Assembly: GCA_024464205.1 (NCBI GenBank)
Contig: JANHAI010000042.1
Span: 1-7,913 of the forward strand
DNA: 7,913 nucleotides
From: Candidatus Methanomethylicia archaeon
Lineage (GTDB): Archaea; Thermoproteota; Methanomethylicia; Methanomethylicales; Methanomethylicaceae
Direction: 5' to 3'
The notes beneath the pieces were generated by a model. The model made no database searches and was not told the DNA's origin. It worked only from the letters and a program-made list of their open reading frames with translations. How positions within the stretch are numbered: position 1 is the first letter of the stretch; every line of letters begins with the position of its first letter. The translations under genes and the position numbers were made by a program. Below, in pieces: positions 1 to 6,309 of this stretch.

Positions 1-288
1 GCTGCCGAGCGGCAGGGTGAGGTGCAGGTACCGCGGCTGCAGGAGGGTCTGCACCTCGTGGAACGGGCTGGTGATCCATTTAAGGAAGACGCACGGCGTT
101 TCCTGGAGGGACCGGGGGGTCTGAGGGTGGGCTGGAGGGAGTGCGAGGGCGTTTTGGAGCTTGCGCTGGTCAAGATGAAGGGGTGCTCCTCAGCCGAGGA
201 GTGCAGGCGCGCGGTTGAGGAGGTCCTGGCGCTCGTGAAGGAAAGGAAGCTGGAGCAGCTGAGGGAGGAGCTGGGAGTGCTCAAGTGA
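1..288 (+). CDS. hypothetical helical protein, 5' partial
   Basis: The reading frame is open from the first base of the window to a TGA at 286-288, so at least 95 residues are visible. A GTG at 22 is the first start codon in frame, but the only purine-rich site (GGGTGA, 15-20) is one base from it. I therefore think the gene begins upstream of the window. The visible part is rich in Glu, Arg, Leu and Val and contains no recognisable catalytic motif. The last 40 residues (around AEECRRAVEEVLALVKERKL) look like a charged amphipathic helix, possibly a coiled coil or helical bundle. Its GC-rich codon use matches the methyltransferase operon and differs from the AT-richer gene that follows. I do not recognise the family and assign no function. 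Confidence 0.6.
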   Translation, partial: AAERQGEVQVPRLQEGLHLVERAGDPFKEDARRFLEGPGGLRVGWRECEGVLELALVKMKGCSSAEECRRAVEEVLALVKERKLEQLREELGVLK

Positions 289-400
289 TAGAGTTGGCTT
301 AAAATTTTAATAATTATTATTATTTATAAAAAGTAATCATTTTATAAAAGCAATAAATAATTTAGAATGGTTTAAATCCAGAAAAAACAAATAATGGCAC
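289..400 (+). promoter_or_regulatory. AT-rich promoter region of the DGQHR-domain gene
   Basis: This gap is almost entirely A+T between two coding regions. Two close matches to the archaeal TATA consensus occur at 323-330 (TTTATAAA) and 341-348 (TTTATAAA), each followed by an A-run and G. A third candidate, TTTAAAT at 371-377, is centred 27 bp before the ATG at 401, the usual spacing for a leaderless archaeal transcript. The downstream gene has no GGAGG-like site, which fits leaderless initiation from this third box. The T-rich stretch at about 304-327 could also act as an oligo-T terminator for the gene ending at 288. The choice among the boxes is an inference from spacing. Confidence 0.5.
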
Positions 401-2425
401 ATGTCTGCCAAAGACCAAGCGACCGATTTTGAGAAAGAAGTAGTTGGGTTCCTGAATAGGCTGGATTTCAAGGATGTGAACGGCGCAAGTGACAGTTTCA
501 GAATCGGAGGCATTCAGGTCGACGCTGTTGGCGGGCATGATCGGACTCTCATTGTTGTTGAATGCTTTATGTCATTAAAAGAAGAATTTAAACCCCTAAG
601 GGGCAAGATTGAGGGCTTTAGGGGCAAGATTTGGACATTGGAGGAAAAAATTAAGGAGGACCCTGTGTACGGTAAGTATGCAAACGTAAGGTATGCCCTT
701 GCCGTCAAGAATATTCGCGTAAGGCATGAGGATATTGTTTATGCCAATGAAACGCCCCGAATTTACATCTGGGACGAGAACTTCCTGAAATATTACGAGG
801 ACCTTTACATGAAAATTGGCAAATACGCAAAGTTCAACCTCTTGGGCGAGATGGGCATAAGACCTGAGCCTGGCTCTACAATGTCGCTGCCTGCCTTTAG
901 GGCAGAAATCAAGGGTCACATAATGTACAGCTTTCTGGTCGACCCTAAGGAACTGCTAGAGGTTTGCTATGTGGCAAGGAGGGAGTCCAAGAAAGAGCGT
1001 TTTTACCAGCGCCTGTTAGATAAGGAAAGGTTAAGAAAAATAAGGGATTATGTCAAAGCAGGAAACCTACTCCCCAATAATATCATAGTTGCTTTCAGGG
1101 AAGACTTATCAGAGGAAATCAGGTACACTCCTATCGGGGGTTCAACAGAGAATGGCGTGTCTTACGGCACGCTCGAGTTTCCAAAGGATTATAGGGCATG
1201 TTGGATAATTGATGGACAGCATAGGCTATATTCATTTGCCAATTCGGTGGAAAGTTTCTGGATGCCTGTTGTAGCATTCCAAAAAATGCCCCTAGAGAAG
1301 CAATGCAAGATTTTCCTAGACATAAACAAATACCAAAAGCCTGTGCCGCCCGATCTTCTGTGGGACCTTAATGGCGACATGCTTGGCGATCATGAGGACG
1401 GGATCATATCAAGGGTAGCGAAAGCGCTAAACGAAGACGGGCCGCTCAAGCAGAAGATTTATGTGCCATCAAAGGGCATAAGGAAGAAAAAGGGGTTGCT
1501 CAGTCTTTCTGGGATCTGCAACAGCATAAAGAAGGCAGGCTTGGCAAGATCAACAACTAGGAATGAGGCGGCAAATCCTTTTTATGAAGAGAAAGCCAAG
1601 AAATGCTCTGAAAAAGCATTAGCAGAGGGGCTAAAAGGCTTCTTCCACTGCGTACAAACAAAGATGAGCGATGACTGGGGATTAGGGAGCAAGGGGTTCT
1701 GCCTTTCGAACTCTGGGATCGCAATATTAATTTCTTTCTTCGAGCTGATCGTTAGGGCGCTTAAATTTCAGAGGAAAGATCTCAACGTACTAAACTACCA
1801 GCAATACGTGAACGCATTTGCCGAGATGATGCGCAAACGATTCCCCAGCCCTCAGGATCTCAAGCAACTCAAAGCAAGGACCACTAGCCAATTGGGCAGG
1901 GATAGCTTCCTGAGGGAAGCTGCAAACTATGTTGCCACTCAGACTGGCGACTCCAGTTTCTCTCGGGGCTTAGAAGACCCTTATGAAAAGCGGGCAATAG
2001 ATATTGATCGGAGGGTAAGGGCGGCGATTAATTTAGTAATGACCGCCACGTATGGTGATGATTGGTTTGAGTCTGAATTGCCGAAAATTGACAGTAGCAT
2101 CTATGGGCAGGCAAAAAAAGCCCTAGGAGGAGGTGACCCAAAAGTGGGCTACTCGAAGTTCACCCTCGGACAATGCAAAGCGCTGATTTGCGATAAGAAG
2201 CTTGATCTTTTCAAGGAATATTTTATTGGACCAGAAGGGTTTGATGACGAAGCTGAGCTTGAAGTAGCATTTCGGACAATAATCAAGGTCAGGAACAAGT
2301 TCATCCACCCCGACGGCATTCCTCCGAAACTGAAAGATCTGGAGCTTTTTGAAACATACTCAAAAATCATGGGCAAATGCTTAGATCGGCTGGAAGATAG
2401 GTTCCTCCCTAAAAAAGTTGAGTAA
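401..2425 (+). CDS. DGQHR-domain protein with REase-like N-terminus and HEPN-like C-terminus
   Basis: This is a 674-residue soluble protein with no signal peptide. The central motif DGQHRLYSFA (residues 271-280) defines a DGQHR domain, the family that includes DndB of DNA phosphorothioation systems and is distantly related to ParB-like/DUF262 proteins. Residues 10-80 resemble a PD-(D/E)xK nuclease fold: E11 in the first helix, QVDAVGG with D41, then LIVVECF with E54. The usual catalytic lysine of the ExK motif is Phe56, so this module may be inactive or use a shifted lysine (K60). The C-terminal 70 residues contain RNKFIH (631-636), an R-x4-H motif typical of HEPN ribonuclease or nucleic-acid-conflict domains. 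The ATG at 401 lacks a ribosome site and fits a leaderless start. The gene is less GC-rich than the methyltransferase operon 122 bp downstream, which suggests separate acquisition. A defence role (sensor or effector, or restriction partner of the methylase) is inferred. The DGQHR call is strong; the two end domains are less certain. Confidence 0.8.
   Translation: MSAKDQATDFEKEVVGFLNRLDFKDVNGASDSFRIGGIQVDAVGGHDRTLIVVECFMSLKEEFKPLRGKIEGFRGKIWTLEEKIKEDPVYGKYANVRYALAVKNIRVRHEDIVYANETPRIYIWDENFLKYYEDLYMKIGKYAKFNLLGEMGIRPEPGSTMSLPAFRAEIKGHIMYSFLVDPKELLEVCYVARRESKKERFYQRLLDKERLRKIRDYVKAGNLLPNNIIVAFREDLSEEIRYTPIGGSTENGVSYGTLEFPKDYRACWIIDGQHRLYSFANSVESFWMPVVAFQKMPLEKQCKIFLDINKYQKPVPPDLLWDLNGDMLGDHEDGIISRVAKALNEDGPLKQKIYVPSKGIRKKKGLLSLSGICNSIKKAGLARSTTRNEAANPFYEEKAKKCSEKALAEGLKGFFHCVQTKMSDDWGLGSKGFCLSNSGIAILISFFELIVRALKFQRKDLNVLNYQQYVNAFAEMMRKRFPSPQDLKQLKARTTSQLGRDSFLREAANYVATQTGDSSFSRGLEDPYEKRAIDIDRRVRAAINLVMTATYGDDWFESELPKIDSSIYGQAKKALGGGDPKVGYSKFTLGQCKALICDKKLDLFKEYFIGPEGFDDEAELEVAFRTIIKVRNKFIHPDGIPPKLKDLELFETYSKIMGKCLDRLEDRFLPKKVE
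599..631 (+). repeat. in-frame 12-bp direct repeat, 21-bp period
   Basis: AGGGGCAAGATT occurs at 599-610 and again exactly at 620-631. The 21-bp spacing equals seven codons, so the protein carries two RGKI units one heptad apart (residues 67-77) within a predicted charged helix just after the nuclease-like motif. It may be a small tandem duplication of a heptad. Confidence 0.6.
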
Positions 2426-2547
2426 CTAACGAGCTGGCGGCTCCTAACGAAAAATATTAAGCGAGCAAAGCAAATAGCTAGATTAAAGGCTTGTATGAAG
2501 ACCTTTGAGATCAGGAGGCAATAGGGCATCGGCTAAAAGGCTGCAGG
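2426..2547 (+). promoter_or_regulatory. spacer with possible promoter of the methyltransferase operon
   Basis: This spacer separates the DGQHR gene from the methyltransferase gene. It contains a 7-bp direct repeat CTAACGA (2426-2432 and 2444-2450) flanking a small GAGC/GCTC inverted repeat. An AATATTAA stretch at 2453-2460 is a possible TATA box. A perfect AGGAGG site at 2513-2518 has no start codon at the correct distance for the methyltransferase; the nearest usable starts are GTG at 2548 or 2560. Whether the operon has its own promoter or is read through from 401 cannot be decided by eye. Confidence 0.3.
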
Positions 2548-3780
2548 GTGGTAACTAAAGTGGCAACACAATACACCGCCGTAGACCTCTTCTGCGGCGC
2601 GGGCGGACTAACGCTTGGGTTTAAGATGGCAGAATTTGGCGGGCGATCTTTTAGGGTGCTTGCAGCTGTAGACAACTGGAAGTGTGCAATTGAGACCTAC
2701 AGGGCAAACCACCCCGAGGCGGAGGCCATACTTGGCGACATCAGGGACGAGGGGGTCTGCAGGCGCCTCTTGGAAATTACTGGGGGGCGCGTTGACGTGG
2801 TCATCGGCGGACCGCCCTGCGAGGCATTTTCCCTCGCCGGAAAGAGGGACCCGAACGACCCTAGGGCAAGGCTTTTCTACGACTACGTAAAGGTGGTGGG
2901 GGCGCTCAAGCCGTACATCTGCGTAATGGAAAACGTCAGGGGCATCCTTACTATGGTGGCGCTCCGAGAGGACCTCCCTGAGGGGGAAAAGGCGAGGGCG
3001 CTGGCAGCCATGAACGAGCTGCTGGACCTGCAGAGCGTCGGGAAAAGGAGGCGGGCGGCCCCGCAGTACGCCCTGAGGGGCGCCGCCCCCAGCGACCCTG
3101 CCCTCCGCGCCAAGTTCGAGTTTGTCAGGCGCTGCACAACCACCGCCTCCGAGGCGGTCAGGCAGGCGCTCGCCAAGGAGGGCTACGAGGTGGCGTGGAG
3201 GCTCCTGAATGCGGCTGACTACGGCGTGCCGCAGGAAAGGAAGAGGGTGTTTTTCATAGGCGCCAGGAATGGGCTGGGGCTCAAGGTCCGGTTCCCTGAG
3301 CCGACGCACGCGAGGGCGCCGCGAGTGGACGCGTGGGGGAGGAGGCTCGAGGGGTGGCGGACGCTGAGGGACGCGATAGGGGACCTGCCGCCGCTGGAGG
3401 AAAGGGCGGGCGACGAGGTGTACAACGGGGGCTTTTCCTCGATATTCATGTCGAGGAACAGGGTTATGGATTGGGGCAGACCAAGCTACACGATATTGGC
3501 CAGCGCCAGGCACATCCTCCTGCACCCAGACTCGCCGCAAATGGTTAAGGTCGGCAGGGACGAAAGGGCGTTCGCAGCAGGCGGGCGACCGAGGAGGCTA
3601 TCTGTGAGGGAGTGCGCAAGGATCCAGACCTTCCCGGACTGGTACAAGTTCGTTGGCGGCTTGGTAGACAAGTACGCGCTGATCGGCGACGCTGTGCCGC
3701 CCCTCCTCGCGAGAAGGGTCGCGGAGGCGGTCCTCCAGTCCTTGGCTGAGGCAGGGCTGGAGCCTCAGGGGGAGGGCTAG
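2548..3780 (+). CDS. DNA (cytosine-5-)-methyltransferase
   Basis: The enzyme transfers a methyl group from S-adenosylmethionine to C5 of cytosine in a specific DNA sequence. The 410-residue protein has the ordered m5C motifs: I, DLFCGAGG (13-20), binding the cofactor; IV, GGPPCEAFS (87-95), with catalytic Cys91; VI, MENVRG (128-133); VIII, QERKRVFFIG (229-238); IX, RRLSVRECARIQTFP (349-363); X, KYALIGDAVPPLLARRV (375-391). The target-recognition region lies between VIII and IX and includes PSYTILASARHILLHP (312-327). Motif IV has PCE where PCQ is usual. About 100 residues separate motifs VI and VIII, longer than in compact enzymes such as M.HhaI, so there is an insertion at about 135-220. The target sequence cannot be read from the protein. 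The start is GTG 2548 or GTG 2560; GGTG at 2547-2550 would serve as ribosome site for the latter. It leads an operon with an SSB and a mismatch glycosylase, consistent with a restriction-modification or stand-alone modification role. Confidence 0.95.
   Translation: MVTKVATQYTAVDLFCGAGGLTLGFKMAEFGGRSFRVLAAVDNWKCAIETYRANHPEAEAILGDIRDEGVCRRLLEITGGRVDVVIGGPPCEAFSLAGKRDPNDPRARLFYDYVKVVGALKPYICVMENVRGILTMVALREDLPEGEKARALAAMNELLDLQSVGKRRRAAPQYALRGAAPSDPALRAKFEFVRRCTTTASEAVRQALAKEGYEVAWRLLNAADYGVPQERKRVFFIGARNGLGLKVRFPEPTHARAPRVDAWGRRLEGWRTLRDAIGDLPPLEERAGDEVYNGGFSSIFMSRNRVMDWGRPSYTILASARHILLHPDSPQMVKVGRDERAFAAGGRPRRLSVRECARIQTFPDWYKFVGGLVDKYALIGDAVPPLLARRVAEAVLQSLAEAGLEPQGEG
3771..3776 (+). promoter_or_regulatory. 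ribosome binding site of ssb
   Basis: GGAGGG lies inside the last codons of the methyltransferase gene, six bases before the GTG at 3783. It decides that start and implies co-translation from one mRNA. Confidence 0.65.
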
Positions 3781-3782
3781 CT

Positions 3783-4088
3783 GTGCCGCGAGTGAAGGCT
3801 AAGGACGTGAGGGCGGGGATGGAAGGCATTACGCTCGAGGTTAAGGTAATTAGCGTAGGGGAGCCAGAGGAGGTCAAAACCCGCTTCGGGACTGCTGCGA
3901 GGGCAGTGGCTACAGTAGAAGACGAGACAGGGAGGGTCGCGCTCAAGCTGTGGAGGGGGCAGGTAGACCTCGTCAGACCAGGCGACACCATACTTATAGA
4001 GAACGGCTTTGTCGCTGAGTTTGGGGGCAGGGTCGAGGTCAACGTTGGGTCAAAAGGCAGGATAGTGGTGCTCAAGAGGGGGCGCTAG
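3783..4088 (+). CDS. ssb: single-stranded DNA-binding protein, archaeal OB-fold type
   Basis: This 101-residue protein is one OB-fold domain like the crenarchaeal SSB. It matches that family as I know it in the segment DETGRVALKLW (47-57), in IENGF (72-76), and in EVNVGSKGRI (85-94). Aromatic residues expected to stack on DNA bases are present at W57, F76 and F80; the second is Phe where the Sulfolobus protein has Trp. The family binds single-stranded DNA in replication and repair. Crenarchaeal SSB has a flexible acidic C-terminal tail for partner binding; here the protein stops right after the OB fold, so it is a tailless variant. The gene starts two bases after the methyltransferase stop and is followed four bases later by a DNA glycosylase gene. 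This suggests a specialised partner of these enzymes rather than the housekeeping SSB, but that is inferred. An RPA-like OB protein of other function is the alternative. Confidence 0.85.
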   Translation: MPRVKAKDVRAGMEGITLEVKVISVGEPEEVKTRFGTAARAVATVEDETGRVALKLWRGQVDLVRPGDTILIENGFVAEFGGRVEVNVGSKGRIVVLKRGR

Positions 4089-4092
4089 CGGC

Positions 4093-4752
4093 TTGGGCGA
4101 ATGGGAGGGGTCAGAGGGAAAAAGAGAGGAGTTCGCCCAGCGGCTGGTCTCTTGGTTTTCTGCCAACGGGCGGGACTTCCCGTGGCGGCGCGAGCGCGAC
4201 CCTTTTAGGGTGCTGGTGGCTGAAAAGCTGCTGCAGCAGACGACCTATGGGCACGTGCTAAAGGCGTACGGCGCCTTTTTTGAGAAGTTCCCGGACGCCA
4301 GGGCTTTGGCAGCGGCGGAAGTGAGCGACATAGAGGCGGCTATAAGGGGGCTCGGCTTCCAGAGGCAGAGGGCGAGGCAACTCAAGGAGCTCGCCTGCAG
4401 CCTGGTTGCGGAGCACGGCGGGGCGGTGCCAAGCGACAAGGGGGCGCTCCTCCGGCTCAGCGGGGTAGGCGAGTACGTGGCCAGCGCAGTCCTTTGCTTT
4501 GCCTTCGGTATGGACGAGCCCATTGTTGACATAAATGTGAGGAGGGTTGTTGGAAGGCTCTTCGGCTGGCGCGGGCTCAAGGACAACGAGATCGCCGAAA
4601 GGCTGAGGCAGATGATCCCCCCGGGGAGGGGGCGGGAGTTCAACTGGGCGCTGATAGACTTCTCTGCGCTGGTGTGCAGCAGGAGGCCAAAGTGCAGGAA
4701 GTGCCCGCTCTCGGACCTGTGCCCCTCTGCGGAGGCAGGGGGCGCGACTTAA
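4093..4752 (+). CDS. HhH-GPD DNA glycosylase, Mig-like T:G mismatch thymine glycosylase
   Basis: This 219-residue protein belongs to the endonuclease III/MutY superfamily. It shows FPWRRERDPFRVLVAEKLLQ (29-48), the helix-hairpin-helix LSGVGEYVASAV (122-133), the catalytic Asp in IVDINVRRV (D146), and a C-terminal 4Fe-4S cluster motif (C195, C201, C204, C210). The residue after GVGE is Tyr128, where endonuclease III has the lyase Lys and MutY usually has Ser or Tyr. Tyr plus Asp is the active site of archaeal Mig, which removes T from T:G arising by deamination of 5-methylcytosine. The context, in an operon with an m5C methyltransferase, favours Mig over MutY, and there is no MutY C-terminal 8-oxoG domain. 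The cluster spacing is C-x5-C-x2-C-x5-C, one residue shorter than the usual x6 at the first gap. The start is TTG 4093, preceded by GAGGGGG at 4076-4082; no in-frame ATG or GTG occurs near it. An adenine glycosylase activity remains possible. Confidence 0.88.
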   Translation: MGEWEGSEGKREEFAQRLVSWFSANGRDFPWRRERDPFRVLVAEKLLQQTTYGHVLKAYGAFFEKFPDARALAAAEVSDIEAAIRGLGFQRQRARQLKELACSLVAEHGGAVPSDKGALLRLSGVGEYVASAVLCFAFGMDEPIVDINVRRVVGRLFGWRGLKDNEIAERLRQMIPPGRGREFNWALIDFSALVCSRRPKCRKCPLSDLCPSAEAGGAT

Positions 4753-4755
4753 AGC

Positions 4756-6135
4756 CTAGAAGGGGATCTTTACCGGCGAGGAGCAGGGGTGCCCCCAGAG
4801 GGACTCAAAGTGCCTGGCGAGCGAGTCTGCAGCCGCCCCAGTCAAAGCCACAAGGCAGTTCACTTCTGAGAACATGTCCTCCTTGATTATCTGGACCTTC
4901 GGCTGACCTTTGCTTGGGCGGGTCAGGGTAGCCTTTACCAGCCCCGCCGGGGTACCAAAGAGGTCTGCCGCCCTGCTAACCGCGCGCTCGACCTCGACCA
5001 GTGGGGCGTCCCTCACCACACACTTCATCCGCCTTGCGCCCCACCCAAACTGGGTCGCGGTGAAGTTGCCCGTGCCCACAACCGCCAAGCCGTCCGAGAC
5101 CAAGAACTTGTCATGCACGAGCTTGTTGACTCTCTGCGGGACGCCGGCGTAGTAAAGATGCGCCTCCGCAAAGGCTGCCCGCCTTTTGTCTGCAAGCCCC
5201 GAAGAGGATACCTGCTTCAGGACCCTCGCGTCAATGGCGGAGGACCCCCTTTTTGCGTCTATTACCGCGCGCAGGAGGGTCTTCCCGCCGTAGCCGTCGA
5301 ATGGCATGATGTCGTGGGCGTGCTGGGCGCACAAGAAGAGCCGCCCTCGGGCTGAAAGCGCTGCCTCGACCAGCAGCTCCCTCGCGCAGTGGCTTGAGCC
5401 CCTCCCCTCGTAGGTTATGAATGGCGCAGTGAAGAGGGCGCCAGCCCCCCTCGCAGGACCGAAGTCAGCGACCCTTGCGCCGCCCACGAAAGAGAAGTCA
5501 AAGGCTTGCGCCAGACCGCCCGTGAGCCCCTTCGCCGCCTCGAGGTACTCCGGGTACGGCTTGGACCTCGCCTCTAGCTCGGCGAAAAATGCGCAAAATG
5601 CCCTGGCGACTGGGGATCCCGCCGGCACGGAGGCGGAGGCGGCGGTCTCTGTGTGGGTCGGGTCGCCGGGCGCCATGTTGCCCGACGCCAGGACGACCCT
5701 GTAAGAGCCGTCCCTCTGCCTGACCAGCCCCGCCTTGATGTGGAGGCTGTAGGACGCCCCGCCCCCAGCGTACTCCGCCCCGTACCAGAAGTACATGTGG
5801 GGGAAGACCCTTAGGTCTAAGACCCCGTCTGACAGGACCTGGGCGTACACCTGCCGGGCAAGCCCGATTTTCCTCTTGTCGTACCCCCTCAGAGGGATAG
5901 TGGTCACGGTCACCTTGGCGCCGCGCGAAGCTATGCCCAAGAGCCGCCTGTATAGGTGCGGGTTGTTGAAGAGGTAGAGCGCTAGGTGCACCTCTTCGGG
6001 CTCGCCCGCCTCGAGCTCAGACACGAAGTCCTCAAATATGCCAGGGTTGCTCCCGAGGCTAGTCCCCCTGGGGCTGTACCCCCCAGCCATCCTCGTGAAG
6101 ACCTTGAACGTGCAGCCCTCGCCCAAAGCATGCAC
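4756..6135 (-). CDS. phospholipase D-fold protein, probable phosphodiesterase or nuclease
   Basis: This 459-residue protein has two PLD-type halves. The second holds a complete HKD motif, HDKFLVSD (H341, K343, D348), followed by GTGNFT (N357). The first has LHIKAGLV (H132, K134) followed by ASGNM (N153) and a downstream Glu163, but lacks the HKD Asp. That H-K-N pattern recalls Tdp1-like and PLD-type nuclease branches. PLD-fold enzymes cleave phosphodiesters through a covalent phosphohistidine; DNA-acting members include Nuc, Tdp1 and the BfiI and NgoFVII restriction enzymes. There is no signal peptide or membrane segment, so a cytoplasmic nucleic-acid substrate is likelier than lipid. The GTG at 6135 is the only start between an upstream stop and Met16. 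The gene converges on the glycosylase gene with a 3-bp gap and shares its GC-rich composition. It could be the nuclease of a restriction-modification locus or a repair enzyme; neither is shown. DISARM-type or helicase partners are not seen. Confidence 0.75.
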   Translation of the reverse strand: MHALGEGCTFKVFTRMAGGYSPRGTSLGSNPGIFEDFVSELEAGEPEEVHLALYLFNNPHLYRRLLGIASRGAKVTVTTIPLRGYDKRKIGLARQVYAQVLSDGVLDLRVFPHMYFWYGAEYAGGGASYSLHIKAGLVRQRDGSYRVVLASGNMAPGDPTHTETAASASVPAGSPVARAFCAFFAELEARSKPYPEYLEAAKGLTGGLAQAFDFSFVGGARVADFGPARGAGALFTAPFITYEGRGSSHCARELLVEAALSARGRLFLCAQHAHDIMPFDGYGGKTLLRAVIDAKRGSSAIDARVLKQVSSSGLADKRRAAFAEAHLYYAGVPQRVNKLVHDKFLVSDGLAVVGTGNFTATQFGWGARRMKCVVRDAPLVEVERAVSRAADLFGTPAGLVKATLTRPSKGQPKVQIIKEDMFSEVNCLVALTGAAADSLARHFESLWGHPCSSPVKIPF

Positions 6136-6180
6136 CCGCCAATTAAGTCTGGACTACGCAGTATTGCATATCGAAAATGG

Positions 6181-6193
6181 GGTATTTAATACC
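6181..6193. promoter_or_regulatory. perfect inverted repeat GGTATT-T-AATACC, possible TATA or operator
   Basis: Six-base arms flank one T. The core TATTTAATA resembles an archaeal TATA box on either strand. On the minus strand it lies about 50 bp before the PLD gene start. On the plus strand it lies 28 bp before the ATG at 6215. It could be a promoter element, a repressor site, or both. Confidence 0.4.
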
Positions 6194-6271
6194 TGTTTTT
6201 GTATAATGGGAGGCATGAGCCAACTAGGGCTTACGGAGCAGCATTGCTGGGGAAAAAGCCATTAAGGCGCG

Positions 6272-6309
6272 TCAGGGTCACCGCCCCCCACGCCAATGCA
6301 AGACCCTGA
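6272..6309. repeat. 8-bp perfect inverted repeat with 22-bp loop
   Basis: TCAGGGTC (6272-6279) pairs with GACCCTGA (6302-6309). The loop is C-rich. No T-run follows on the plus strand, so it is not a classic terminator. A small structured RNA or a protein-binding site are possible readings. Confidence 0.45.

Noticed and set aside
22..288. GTG 22 as the true start of the first gene
   Set aside because: The frame is open to the left edge and the purine-rich site is too close to this GTG, so a start outside the window is likelier.
401..2425. Annotation as DndB proper
   Set aside because: The DGQHR motif is shared, but the protein is much longer than DndB, carries extra domains at both ends, and no DndA, C, D or E gene is present in the window.
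2608..3540. Long open frame of 310 codons on the minus strand
   Set aside because: It lies wholly opposite the methyltransferase gene, which carries all expected motifs. The predicted product is rich in Pro, Arg and His, as expected for an antisense shadow of a GC-rich gene.
3545..4075. Minus-strand frame of 176 codons
   Set aside because: It covers the end of the methyltransferase and the SSB in antisense; low-complexity Ser/Thr/Pro content and no motif indicate a shadow.
6038..6265. Plus-strand frame of 75 codons across the PLD gene start
   Set aside because: Most of it is antisense to the PLD gene; only its last 16-19 codons are outside, and those are discussed as a small frame instead.
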